Source: Halohasta salina
GTDB lineage: Archaea; Halobacteriota; Halobacteria; Halobacteriales; Haloferacaceae
Length of the DNA stretch: 64,000 nt
Assembly (NCBI RefSeq): GCF_024178165.1
Contig: NZ_JAMZIE010000001.1
Span: 434,001-498,000, forward strand
Reading direction: 5' to 3'
The first letter of the stretch is position 1. Each line of letters begins with the position of its first letter. Both the position numbers and the translations under genes were made by a program. Shown here one piece after another: positions 1 through 8,203 of this stretch. The notes under the pieces are model-generated. The model was not told the origin of the DNA and did no database searches. It saw nothing but the letters and a program-made list of their open reading frames with translations.

Positions 1-146
1 TCTTCGCCCAGTACCCGCTGCTCAAGCTCATCGGCGTCGACACCGGCGAGTTCGGCATCAAGGACAACCTCTACGTCGCGTTTATGACGTTCTGTCTCTG
101 GTTTATCACCTACGCCATCCTGCTCACCTCGGCGGTGAGCTTCTAA
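1..146 (+). CDS. C-terminal end of a small membrane protein (EMC6-like candidate)
   Basis: Only the last 47 codons are in the window, read from base 3 to a TAA at 144-146. The visible part ends in a hydrophobic helix (around VAFMTFCLWFITYAILLTS) with a very short tail, as in a small integral membrane protein. Its stop codon overlaps the start of the RLI gene by one base (TAATG), so the two are probably cotranscribed and translationally coupled. From memory, haloarchaeal RLI genes are often preceded by an EMC6-like membrane protein, a relative of a subunit of the eukaryotic ER membrane complex that inserts membrane proteins. That identity is an inference from context and the hydrophobic end, because the diagnostic N-terminal part lies outside the window. 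Confidence 0.55.
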   Translation, partial: FAQYPLLKLIGVDTGEFGIKDNLYVAFMTFCLWFITYAILLTSAVSF

Positions 147-1963
147 TGGCCGACGACAGCATCGCGGTCGTCGACCTCGACCGCTGTCAACCCGACCGGT
201 GTAACTACGAGTGTGCGAACTTCTGTCCGCCGAACCGAACCGGCAAGGAGTGTATCACCCAGCGCGGCGAGGACGCCGACACCGGCGACCCCGACCAGAT
301 CCGCATCTCCGAGGAGATCTGTCTCGGCGAGACCTGTGGGATCTGCGTCGAGAAGTGTCCCTTCGACGCGATCGAGATCATCAACCTCCCACAGGAGCTC
401 TCCGAGGAGCCGACCCACCGCTACAACGAGAACGCCTTCGCCCTCTACGGGCTGCCCGTCCCCGAACCCGGCAAGGTCACCGGTATTCTGGGCCCCAATG
501 GGATCGGGAAGTCGACGGCCGTCCAAGGACTGGCCGGCGAGATGGTTCCGAACCTCGGCGACTACGCCGGCGACCCCGAGTGGGAGGCGGTCCTCGAACG
601 CTACCGCGGCTCGGAACTCCAGAACTACCTCAACCGCCTGATCGACGGCGACGTTGCGATCGCCCGCAAACCCCAGTACGTCGACCAGATCCCCAAGCAG
701 TTCGACGGCAAAACGCGGGAACTGCTCGAACAGACGGACGAGCGGGGCGAACTCGACTATTTGGTCGACCGCCTGAGCATCCGGCCGGTGATGGACCAGC
801 CGATCGACTCGATCTCGGGCGGCGAACTCCAGCGGGTGGCGATCGCCGCCACGCTCGCACGGGACGCCGACTTCTACTTCCTCGACGAGATCACACCCTA
901 CCTCGACGTGGGCCAGCGGATGGTCGCCGCACGACTCATCCGCGAACTCGCCGAGGACGACGCCGATCGCTCGATGCTCGTGGTCGAACACGATCTGGCA
1001 ATCTTGGACCTCTTGGCGGACTCGATCCACGTCGGCTACGGTGAACCCGGCGCTTTCGGTGTGATTACGCCGCCGAAGTCGGTTCGCAAGGGGATCAACG
1101 AGTATCTCGAAGGATACCTGACCAACGAGAACATGCGCATTCGGCCGGAAAAGATCACCTTCGAGGAACATGCCCCACGGGCGACGACGAAGGGAATGCC
1201 ACTGGTCGAGTACCCTGACCTGAAGAAATCCTACGGCGAGGGTGAGTTCTCGCTGGACGTCGAGAGCGGGACGATCTACGAGGGCGAAGTCCTCGGGATC
1301 GTCGGTCCGAACGGGATCGGGAAGTCGACGCTCGCCAAGATGTTCGCGGGCTCGATCGACCCCGACGAGGGGAGCCTCGATTTCGAACTCGACATCTCCT
1401 ACAAACCGCAGTACATCGAGATCGACCAGCCCATGCGGGTCGACAGCTTCCTCTCGTCGATCACCGACGAGTTCGGCACCTCCTACTGGAACACCGAGGT
1501 CGCCCAGCCGCTCCAGTTGGAGCGGATCATGGAACAGCAACTCACGGACCTGTCGGGTGGCGAACGGCAGCGGGTGGCCATCGCCGCGTGTCTCTCCGAC
1601 GAGGCCGACCTCTACGTGCTCGACGAGCCGTCGGCCCACATGGACGTCGAACAGCGCGTGCAGGCGACGACGGCGATCCGACGGTACGCCGAGAACCACG
1701 ACGCCACGGTGCTGGTGATCGACCACGACATCTATATGATCGACCTGCTGGCCGACCGGCTGATGGTCTTCGACGGCGAACCCGCCGAGCACGGCCACGC
1801 CGCGATGCCACAGGAGATGCGCGCGGGGATGAACGACTTCCTCGCGGATCTCGACATTACGTTCCGGCGCGACGAGCGGACCAGTCGACCGCGGATCAAT
1901 AAACCGGGCAGCCAGAAGGACTCGACTCAAAAGCGGCAGGGCGAGTACTACTACGCGCCCTGA
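146..1963 (+). CDS. Ribosome biogenesis/translation initiation and recycling ATPase RLI (ABCE1)
   Basis: A 605-residue soluble twin-ABC ATPase of the ABCE1/RLI family, which splits ribosomes after termination. The order is complete: an N-terminal ferredoxin-like domain with two cysteine clusters (CNYECANFC region near residues 16-31 and CLGETCGICVEKCP near residues 60-75), then ABC domain 1 with Walker A GPNGIGKST at about residue 116, signature SGGELQRVAIA at about 224 and Walker B FYFLDEITPYLD, then ABC domain 2 with Walker A at about 387, signature SGGERQRVAIA at about 469 and Walker B LYVLDEPSAHMD. Length is normal for archaeal RLI. The ATG overlaps the stop of the preceding membrane-protein gene. 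This is one of the most conserved archaeal proteins, and identification is secure. Confidence 0.97.
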   Translation: MADDSIAVVDLDRCQPDRCNYECANFCPPNRTGKECITQRGEDADTGDPDQIRISEEICLGETCGICVEKCPFDAIEIINLPQELSEEPTHRYNENAFALYGLPVPEPGKVTGILGPNGIGKSTAVQGLAGEMVPNLGDYAGDPEWEAVLERYRGSELQNYLNRLIDGDVAIARKPQYVDQIPKQFDGKTRELLEQTDERGELDYLVDRLSIRPVMDQPIDSISGGELQRVAIAATLARDADFYFLDEITPYLDVGQRMVAARLIRELAEDDADRSMLVVEHDLAILDLLADSIHVGYGEPGAFGVITPPKSVRKGINEYLEGYLTNENMRIRPEKITFEEHAPRATTKGMPLVEYPDLKKSYGEGEFSLDVESGTIYEGEVLGIVGPNGIGKSTLAKMFAGSIDPDEGSLDFELDISYKPQYIEIDQPMRVDSFLSSITDEFGTSYWNTEVAQPLQLERIMEQQLTDLSGGERQRVAIAACLSDEADLYVLDEPSAHMDVEQRVQATTAIRRYAENHDATVLVIDHDIYMIDLLADRLMVFDGEPAEHGHAAMPQEMRAGMNDFLADLDITFRRDERTSRPRINKPGSQKDSTQKRQGEYYYAP

Positions 1964-1981
1964 AGCGGTTTTTACACCCGG

Positions 1982-1988
1982 TTTATAA
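1982..1988 (+). promoter_or_regulatory. TATA-like element with no ORF immediately downstream
   Basis: The heptamer TTTATAA lies just after the RLI stop codon. The archaeal TATA box usually sits about 25-27 bases before the transcription start, which would place a start near 2010-2014. The first convincing start codon downstream is at 2249, so the element would drive either a long leader or an RNA gene. Confidence 0.45.
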
Positions 1989-2010
1989 GTCAAGAAAAAG
2001 AAGTACAAGA

Positions 2011-2223
2011 CTTAGACACCGATGAGAGCCGTTGGCGGCCGCGATTGGTCGACGCCGCGCCGATGTTGGCCGGTTGGTTACTGCGGCCGGCGCTGTGACG
2101 GCCGTGAGGACCTGTTGCCTTCGGCTTGCTCGGTTTCTTGGGCTCGGCTCACTGGAGGATAGCAGTCTCGCCCGGAGCCGTGAGACGGTCCAGGATCTTA
2201 CGGACTTACCCGTCGTTTTTTTT
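2011..2223 (+). ncRNA. Candidate structured non-coding RNA of about 210 nt
   Basis: This stretch lies between a TATA-like box (1982-1988) and a run of eight T residues (2216-2223), the arrangement expected for a short archaeal RNA gene. It holds no ORF with haloarchaeal codon use: the reading frames through it are proline/arginine-rich or open into the downstream gene without a good start. It is GC-rich with several self-complementary segments, for example GGCCG at about 2066 pairing with CGGCC about ten bases later. I looked for RNase P RNA, SRP RNA, tRNA and box C/D hallmarks and did not find them. An H/ACA guide RNA or a new RNA remain possible. It could also be the 5' leader of the membrane-protein gene at 2249. 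Confidence 0.3.
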
Positions 2224-2248
2224 ATTTTTGGGTGATATATCTGAGTGT

Positions 2249-2533
2249 ATGGGCGACTGGAAATACTCGGCCGACGAGTCCGCAACTGGCGCGCTAAAAA
2301 ACAACGCCCACTGGATCCGTGTCAAAATCAAAAACACGATCCGCTATCTGGCGCTAGCGGCCGTTATCGTCGGGTTCTGGCATCTCTTCGCGCTGTTCGT
2401 CGGCCTGCCAGTCTGGCCGTTTTATGTTGAGACGCTTGCTGCCCAGTTTGACGTTGTGACCGGGTTCGCGCTGATACCATACCATCTCGGCGTAGCGATC
2501 GTCGGCGCGATTATTGTCTGGTTCATGCCATGA
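2249..2533 (+). CDS. Small membrane protein, hypothetical
   Basis: A 94-residue protein with a short polar N-terminus (MGDWKYSADESATG) followed by two predicted membrane helices, about residues 31-50 and 68-92, and almost no tail. I chose the ATG at 2249 over the upstream in-frame ATG at 2126 because the extra 41 residues have no haloarchaeal composition and run through the T-rich element at 2216-2229, which fits as the promoter of this start. I do not recognise the family. Nothing nearby gives a clear functional link; it sits alone between the putative RNA region and a toxin-antitoxin pair. Confidence 0.6.
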   Translation: MGDWKYSADESATGALKNNAHWIRVKIKNTIRYLALAAVIVGFWHLFALFVGLPVWPFYVETLAAQFDVVTGFALIPYHLGVAIVGAIIVWFMP

Positions 2534-2688
2534 GTGCTATACCACATGAGGACTGGCGCATGAGTTACTCAGTCTCGCAGTCTTGCAGATATATCTGATC
2601 CAGTCGACACTACTGTTTCAGCGAACACTATGGTACTGTAGGGGATAAATTCACCAGACGAACGCAGGAGTGTACACGCACACTAGTT

Positions 2689-2713
2689 TTTATATAACCG
2701 AGTCACCTCGGTT
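2689..2713 (+). promoter_or_regulatory. TATA box and perfect inverted repeat before the AbrB-VapC pair
   Basis: A TATA element (TTTATATAA, 2689-2697) runs into a perfect inverted repeat with seven-base arms AACCGAG and CTCGGTT around a TCAC spacer (2696-2713), ending five bases before the ATG at 2719. An operator here would block transcription initiation. Antitoxins of the AbrB/MazE type commonly repress their own promoter, so this is a good candidate operator. A further perfect 8-base palindrome GTGTACAC lies at 2670-2677, just upstream of the TATA box. Confidence 0.55.
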
Positions 2714-2718
2714 CGAGC

Positions 2719-2967
2719 ATGAGCAGCGAGAGCGTCGACTCCGAGAGTAAGGTCTCGGGAAATCAGGCGAATATCCCCGCATATATCCGCCGAGAACTCG
2801 ATATCGACGACGGAGATCGGCTCCGCTGGCAGATCCAAGACGACGGGACGCTTCGTGTACAAGTCGTCCAGCAGCGTACCGGGACGTTCGGCGAGTTCGA
2901 CGGCTACGACGGCGATCAACGGACGGACGCGACGAACGACCACGACGCGTGGGGCGTCGACAGCTAG
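2719..2967 (+). CDS. AbrB/MazE-type antitoxin, DNA-binding
   Basis: An 82-residue acidic protein whose first half matches the swapped-hairpin AbrB/SpoVT fold: a short lead, then a strand-turn-helix segment around NIPAYIRRELDIDDGDRL (residues 18-35) and a second strand DGTLRVQVV. The C-terminal 30 residues are polar and probably the toxin-binding tail. The TAG stop is followed with no gap by the ATG of a PIN-domain gene, the classic arrangement of a type II toxin-antitoxin operon. It should neutralise the PIN ribonuclease and, by family knowledge, repress its own promoter through the inverted repeat at 2696-2713. Confidence 0.85.
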   Translation: MSSESVDSESKVSGNQANIPAYIRRELDIDDGDRLRWQIQDDGTLRVQVVQQRTGTFGEFDGYDGDQRTDATNDHDAWGVDS

Positions 2968-3402
2968 ATGCCGCGGGCACTCGTCGATACGACAGTCCTC
3001 TTTGCGGCGGCCTACCGCCGCGACAGCGCCCACGATGACGGCCTGTCGATCCTGCAGGGTATCGACACTGCCGACCTCCCGGAGGCAGTTGTTCTCGATT
3101 ACGTCCTCGCGGAGACGCTGAACGGACTGACAACGCACGCTGGCCACGAGTCGGCTGTCGATTTCCTCGACCGCATCGAAGAAAACACGCGGTTCCACGT
3201 CGACTCGCTGACGACCGACGCAGTCGCGACGGGGAAAGCTCTCTTTCGACAGTACGAGCAGTTCTCGTTCGTCGACGCCTGTATTGTCGCCTATATGCAA
3301 ACGGAGGGGCTCGGCTATCTCTATGCGTTCGATGACGACTTCGATGCTGCCACCGACGTCTATCGGCTGGACAGTGTCACGAATCCGTACCACCCGAAGT
3401 GA
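2968..3402 (+). CDS. VapC-type PIN-domain ribonuclease toxin
   Basis: A 144-residue PIN-domain protein. The acidic residues that bind metal in the PIN active site are all visible: Asp7 (in LVDTTVLF), Glu49 (in VLAETLNGL), Asp103 (in FVDACIVAY) and Asp122-124 (in AFDDDFDA). VapC toxins are metal-dependent RNases that cleave tRNA or rRNA and arrest growth when their antitoxin is lost. The gene starts directly after the AbrB-type antitoxin stop, so the two are coupled. Intact catalytic residues suggest an active toxin. Confidence 0.88.
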   Translation: MPRALVDTTVLFAAAYRRDSAHDDGLSILQGIDTADLPEAVVLDYVLAETLNGLTTHAGHESAVDFLDRIEENTRFHVDSLTTDAVATGKALFRQYEQFSFVDACIVAYMQTEGLGYLYAFDDDFDAATDVYRLDSVTNPYHPK

Positions 3403-3493
3403 CACTGCCGTGGAACCCCCGTGACGAGCGTGGGATCCTCACCGCACCACGTCGACCCGCAGGGCTTTAGCCGAAGACCGACCCAGAGCAGGT

Positions 3494-6211
3494 ATGTCTC
3501 AGGGAATCGTCGACGAATTCCTGTCGATCAAAGCCGACAGCGACGCGGATCTCTTGGCGATGCAGTGTGGCGATTTCTACGAGTTCTTCGCCGACGACGC
3601 CGAAACCGTGAGCGACGAACTCGATCTGACCGTCTCCCAGAAGTCCTCCCATGGCTCGTCGTACCCGATGGCGGGCATCCCGCTCTCGGAACTCACCCCC
3701 TATCTGAAGGCGCTCGTCGACCGCGGCTACCGGGTCGCCGTCGCCGACCAGTTCGAGGACGACAGCGGCGGCCATTATCGGGAGATCACCCGCCTCGTCA
3801 CGCCGGGCACGCTGATCGAGACCACCGACGCCGAGGCGCAGTATCTCGCCGCCGCCGTCCGCGAGGATGGCGCAGCTGACGACGCTGGCCCCTACGGACT
3901 CGCCTTCGCCGACATCACCACGGGCCAGTTCCACGTCACCGAAGTCGACACCGCCGACGAGGCCCACGCCGAACTCTACCGGTTCGACCCCGTCGAAGTG
4001 CTGCCCGGCCCCGAGGTCCGAACCGACGACGGCTTCGCCCGCCAGTTGCGGGAGCGCAGCGACGCCTCGCTGTCGCTGTTCGACACCGACGCCTTCGCCC
4101 CCGGCCGAAGCACCCACACGGTACGGGAGCAGTTCGGCCGCGAAACCGTCGACAGCATCGGCCTCGACTCCGATCTCGCGGTGCGCGCGGCGGGGGCGGT
4201 CCTCGCGTACGTCGAGGAGACGGGCGTCGGCGTCACACAGTCGATGACCCGGCTGCAGGTCTACACCGCCGCCGACCACCTGACACTGGACGCCACCACC
4301 CAGCGCAATCTCGAACTCGTCGAGACGATGCACGGGGACAGAGACGGCTCGCTCGTCGACACCATCGACCACACCGAGACCAGCCCCGGCGGTCGACTCC
4401 TGCGGGAGTGGCTCACCCGGCCCCAACAGGACGAGACCGAACTCCGGCGGCGGCTCGACTGCGTGGAGGCACTCGCTGCGGCGGCGCTCCCACGGGAGCG
4501 GCTCCGGGAGACGTTGGACGGCGGCTACGATCTCGAACGACTGGCCAGCCGGGCCGCAAGCGGCAGTGCCAACGCCCGCGATCTGCTGTCGGTTCGGGAC
4601 ACTCTCGACCGTCTGCCTGCTGTGGCCGACGAGATCGCCGCGGGCCCGCTGGCCGACTCGCCGCTCTCGACCGTCGTCGACCGGCCCGACAGGGAGGCCG
4701 CCGCCGACCTCCGCGAGACGCTTGCGGAGGCGTTGGCCGACGATCCACCGAAAACTGTCACCCAAGGCGGCCTGTTCAAATACGGGTTCGACGACGAACT
4801 CGACGCCCTCATCGAACGCCACCGCGAGGTCGAGGAGTGGCTCGACGGGCTGGCCGACCGGCTCAAACAGCAGCACGGCCTCAATCATGTAACCGTCGAC
4901 CGGAACAAGACTGACGGCTACTATATACAGGTAGGGAAATCACAGGCCGACGAGGTGCCCGACTCCTTCCAGCACATCAAGACGCTCAAGAACTCGAAAC
5001 GGTTCGTCACCGACGAGCTGGCCGAAAAAGAGCGTGAAATCCTCCGGCTCGAAGAGACCCGCGGGGAACTAGAATACGAACGATTCCAGCAGCTCCGCGA
5101 AGAGGTGGCCGAGCAGTCGGCACTCCTGCAGGACGTGGGGCGGGCGCTCGCGGAGGTCGACGTGCTGTGCTCGCTGGCGACCCATGCCGCCGCCAACGAC
5201 TGGTGTCGTCCCGAGCTCTCGGCCGACGGCCGCCTCGATATCGAGGCCGGCCGGCATCCGGTCGTCGAGCAGGCCACCGAGTTCGTCCCCAACGATCTGC
5301 GGCTCGACGACGACCGCGGCTTTCTGATCGTCACCGGCCCGAACATGAGCGGGAAGTCGACCTACATGCGGCAGGCCGCGCTCATTACCCTCTTGGCGCA
5401 GGTCGGCAGCTTCGTCCCGGCGCGGGCGGCGACAGTGCGGCTCGTCGACGGGATCTACACGCGGGTGGGGGCGCTGGACGAACTCGCGCAGGGCCGCTCT
5501 ACCTTCATGGTCGAGATGCAGGAGCTCTCGAACATCCTCCACTCGGCGACCGAGGACTCCCTCGTAATTCTCGACGAGGTCGGCCGCGGGACCGCCACCT
5601 ACGACGGGATCTCCATCGCGTGGGCCGCGACCGAGTACATCCACAACCGGATCGGCTGTCACTGCCTGTTTGCGACCCACTACCACGAACTCACCTCGCT
5701 GGCCTCCCATCTGGAACGCGTCGACAACGTCCACGTCGCAGCCGATGAACGCGACGGCGAGATCACCTTCCTGCGGACGGTCCAAGACGGCGCAACCGAC
5801 CGCTCATATGGGATTCACGTCGCCGATCTGGCGGGCGTCCCGCTGCCGGTCGTCGACCGAGCCCGGACCGTCCTCGAAAAACTCCGCGAGGAGAAGGCGA
5901 TCGAGGCCAAGGGCTCCGGCGACGACGAGCCGACACAGGCGGTGTTCGATCTCAGCGCCGGGGAGTTTCGGACCCACGAGACGAACGGACGTGAACATCA
6001 CGCGACCGCGAACGCCACCGAGACGACAGCCTCCGGGACCTCCGATGCCGGCCGCGAGGGTGGAGACGGGGCGACGGCGACTCGCCAGTCGGTCGACCCA
6101 GCCGCCGAAGCTGTTCTCGAAGCAGTCGCCTCGACCGACATCAGCGAAACCCCGCCGGTCGAGTTGATGGCCAAAGTCCAGCAGTGGCAGGAACAACTCG
6201 ACAGTAACTGA
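3494..6211 (+). CDS. mutS: DNA mismatch repair protein MutS
   Basis: A 905-residue MutS1-type mismatch sensor. The N-terminal mismatch-reading motif is present (GDFYEFF, about residues 26-32), followed by connector, lever and clamp regions and the C-terminal ATPase with Walker A TGPNMSGKSTYM (about residue 615) and Walker B LDEVGRGTATYDG (about 692). After the ATPase comes a low-complexity acidic linker of roughly 70 residues and a short helical tail ending VQQWQEQLDSN, which may hold the tetramerisation element. MutL lies 2 kb downstream on the same strand, so this is a mismatch-repair locus. A TATA-like CTTTAG motif lies about 28 bases before the ATG. Confidence 0.96.
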   Translation: MSQGIVDEFLSIKADSDADLLAMQCGDFYEFFADDAETVSDELDLTVSQKSSHGSSYPMAGIPLSELTPYLKALVDRGYRVAVADQFEDDSGGHYREITRLVTPGTLIETTDAEAQYLAAAVREDGAADDAGPYGLAFADITTGQFHVTEVDTADEAHAELYRFDPVEVLPGPEVRTDDGFARQLRERSDASLSLFDTDAFAPGRSTHTVREQFGRETVDSIGLDSDLAVRAAGAVLAYVEETGVGVTQSMTRLQVYTAADHLTLDATTQRNLELVETMHGDRDGSLVDTIDHTETSPGGRLLREWLTRPQQDETELRRRLDCVEALAAAALPRERLRETLDGGYDLERLASRAASGSANARDLLSVRDTLDRLPAVADEIAAGPLADSPLSTVVDRPDREAAADLRETLAEALADDPPKTVTQGGLFKYGFDDELDALIERHREVEEWLDGLADRLKQQHGLNHVTVDRNKTDGYYIQVGKSQADEVPDSFQHIKTLKNSKRFVTDELAEKEREILRLEETRGELEYERFQQLREEVAEQSALLQDVGRALAEVDVLCSLATHAAANDWCRPELSADGRLDIEAGRHPVVEQATEFVPNDLRLDDDRGFLIVTGPNMSGKSTYMRQAALITLLAQVGSFVPARAATVRLVDGIYTRVGALDELAQGRSTFMVEMQELSNILHSATEDSLVILDEVGRGTATYDGISIAWAATEYIHNRIGCHCLFATHYHELTSLASHLERVDNVHVAADERDGEITFLRTVQDGATDRSYGIHVADLAGVPLPVVDRARTVLEKLREEKAIEAKGSGDDEPTQAVFDLSAGEFRTHETNGREHHATANATETTASGTSDAGREGGDGATATRQSVDPAAEAVLEAVASTDISETPPVELMAKVQQWQEQLDSN

Positions 6212-6512
6212 TCCGTAGCCGGCGGCTACCCATCCCGTAGACACTCTCTAACTACTGACAAAACACTGGTAACTGTCCGTCCGTTCGATGCTGTCGACGA
6301 TACCAGTTCAGTAAAGATGATCAGAGCTATCCGGCACGAAACAGTTCTGATACCGGCATTTGCATGCGCGATTCCGCCGTATAGAAAGAATTCGATGTCG
6401 GTGTACTGTTGTATTGATGGTATACGTCAGTCGGTCATTAGGCCAGTACCTGACTATCTCCGGATCTGAAAAAACATTAACATGTATGTGAGTACAACCG
6501 ATGGATGTTGTC
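6212..6512. other. Intergenic region after mutS
   Basis: About 300 bases without a supportable gene and clearly richer in A+T than its flanks. It opens with the perfect hairpin GTAGCCG-G-CGGCTAC (6214-6228), immediately after the mutS stop. The right end carries an A-rich element (AAAAAACATTAAC, about 6469-6481) that could serve as promoter for the lipoprotein gene. I see no tRNA, small RNA signature or credible small ORF between them. Confidence 0.6.
6214..6228. repeat. Perfect hairpin GTAGCCG-G-CGGCTAC after mutS
   Basis: Seven-base arms around a single G, two bases after the mutS stop codon. No T-run follows, so it is not a classical terminator, but the position suggests an RNA 3' end or transcript-stability element. 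A near copy with one changed base (14 of 15 identical) lies at 32132-32146, also just after a stop codon. Confidence 0.4.
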
Positions 6513-7592
6513 ATGAATGACTCACGACGCAGGGACTTTCTCAAGGTAGCAGGTGGTGTCGCGGTCGTAGGTGGGCTCGCCGGCTGTGCAGGCGAGGCCC
6601 AAGAAGAAGACGGCGACGGCAATCAGACCGAAGAGGAGCCAGCCGAGCCCGCTCCAGAAGACGAACCGCCAGCCGAAGAAGACGAACAGCCGCCAGAGGA
6701 CGAACCCGAAGAGGAGGCCGAAGACGAGGAGACCGAAGCGACTGGTGACGATCTGATCCGCATCGCCCACATGATCCCGGACTTCCCGGCCGTCGATGTC
6801 TACGTCGACGACGGCGAGGAGCCGGTGGTCGGCGATCTGGAGTACACCGACGTCACCGGCTACCTCGACCTCGCAGCCGGCGACCACCAGATCCGCGTGA
6901 CGGCCGCCGGCGCGCAGTCGCTGGTGGTCTTCGACGAGCAAGTGTCGGTACCGGCCGGCAACACGACGGCGGTCGCACTGGGTAATCCGGATGCCGGCAA
7001 CGGCGGGGCCGGCGGCACCGACATCGGCTTCCAGCTCGAGTTGTACCCCGACGACAACGAGCCGCCGGCGGAGTCGATCAACGACGCCCGGCTCCGGCTG
7101 ATCCACGCCTCGCCCGACGCACCCGCGGTCGACGTGCTGGTCGGGCAGACGCCGGTCTTCGAGAACGTCGCCTTCTCCGAGGCGGAGTACTTCGACCTGC
7201 CGGCCGGCGACTACGAGTTCAACGTCCTGCCGGCCAACGGTGGGGCCGCTGGGGGCGGTGGCGGCAACGAGACCGAAAACGGCGGCGAAAACGAATCGGA
7301 GGGCGGTGGTCTGTTCTCCGACCTCGCCGCCGACGGCGGCAACGACATCGGCTTCCTCCAAGAAGACGACGAGGGCAACGAGACGCTGCCCGAGGAAGAC
7401 GAGGATACCGACGAGGAGACCGAAGACCAGGCGGTGTTTAGCTTCGATGCGTCGCCGGAGTCCAACGGCGTCTACACCGCGTTTGCAACCGGCTACCTCG
7501 ACCCCGAGGCCGCCAGCTCCGAAGCCGAGTTCGAGGTCGTCATCACTCAGGAAGTCGTCGACGGCGATCCCGTCGAGGCCGAAGACGACTAA
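6513..7592 (+). CDS. Tat-exported lipoprotein with two DUF4397 domains
   Basis: A 359-residue surface lipoprotein. The N-terminus has a twin-arginine motif (RRRDFLK, residues 5-11), a hydrophobic segment and a lipobox LAGC with Cys25, the usual haloarchaeal Tat lipoprotein signal. A 50-residue stretch of Glu, Pro and Gln follows as a spacer. Two DUF4397 domains come next, recognised by the pairs IAHMIPDFPAVDVYVD (about residue 82) and LIHASPDAPAVDVLVG (about 193), separated by glycine and acidic loops. I chose the ATG at 6513 rather than 6501 because it places the arginines close to the N-terminus. The function of DUF4397 is not known; the domain is common in secreted proteins. It lies between mutS and mutL but nothing in it suggests a repair role. 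Confidence 0.85.
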   Translation: MNDSRRRDFLKVAGGVAVVGGLAGCAGEAQEEDGDGNQTEEEPAEPAPEDEPPAEEDEQPPEDEPEEEAEDEETEATGDDLIRIAHMIPDFPAVDVYVDDGEEPVVGDLEYTDVTGYLDLAAGDHQIRVTAAGAQSLVVFDEQVSVPAGNTTAVALGNPDAGNGGAGGTDIGFQLELYPDDNEPPAESINDARLRLIHASPDAPAVDVLVGQTPVFENVAFSEAEYFDLPAGDYEFNVLPANGGAAGGGGGNETENGGENESEGGGLFSDLAADGGNDIGFLQEDDEGNETLPEEDEDTDEETEDQAVFSFDASPESNGVYTAFATGYLDPEAASSEAEFEVVITQEVVDGDPVEAEDD

Positions 7593-7768
7593 CGTGTTTG
7601 TCGGGTAGCAAATAAGTCCCGACTGCAACCCTTCTTCGCCAGTGGATTGATAGGCAACTACCACGTTGTTGGGACAATGACCCCGAATCGAAACCGACAG
7701 CCAGCGGCCGACTCGCGCCTCCGGGCAGCGCCGACAGCGAGTAGCGTGGTGCCGACGGGGCCGGAGCG

Positions 7769-8203
7769 ATGACCGAGCAGCCGCTGATCGCCGAGGTCAG
7801 CCAGAAGGCGATCGTGCTCTCGCCCGACGAGGAGTTGCTGGTGATGCAGATGGACGCCGAGACGTGGGAACTGCCCGGCGGTCGAATGGGGGCCTACGAG
7901 GAGCCGTTGGAGGGGCTCCGACGAGAGGTCCGCGAGGAGACCGGCCTCGCGGTCGACATCCACGAGCCGGTCCACACCGCCGCCTGGCGGAACGACGTTG
8001 GCCGGGGGCGGTACAGCGTCGTCTACTGGTGTGAGACCGACACCACAAACGTCACGTTGAGCCACGAACACTGCGATTACGCGTGGGTCTCGCCGCGGAC
8101 GGCCAGAGACGAGTTCCTGACGGTCAGCATCCACCAGCGGGCAATCGACGAACTGCTGGACGCCCAGCCGACCCTCGCTGGCCAGCCGTTGGACGATGAC
8201 TGA
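7769..8203 (+). CDS. NUDIX hydrolase
   Basis: A 144-residue NUDIX pyrophosphohydrolase. The NUDIX box is complete (begins GRMGAYEEP, then LRREVREETGL, about residues 38-60) with the metal-binding REVREE core. The substrate is a nucleoside diphosphate linked to another group X, and cannot be named from sequence. Its stop overlaps the mutL start by eight bases, so the two genes are translated together. A link to sanitising damaged nucleotides would fit a mismatch-repair operon but is only inference. A 31-codon ORF (7677-7772) ends in an ATGA overlap with this start. Confidence 0.9.
   Translation: MTEQPLIAEVSQKAIVLSPDEELLVMQMDAETWELPGGRMGAYEEPLEGLRREVREETGLAVDIHEPVHTAAWRNDVGRGRYSVVYWCETDTTNVTLSHEHCDYAWVSPRTARDEFLTVSIHQRAIDELLDAQPTLAGQPLDDD

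Noticed and set aside
143-2008. 621-codon minus-strand ORF over RLI
   Set aside because: Mirror frame of the ABCE1 gene with no domain of its own.
2126-2533. Longer form of the small membrane protein from ATG 2126
   Set aside because: The extra 41 residues have no haloarchaeal composition and run across the T-rich promoter or terminator element.
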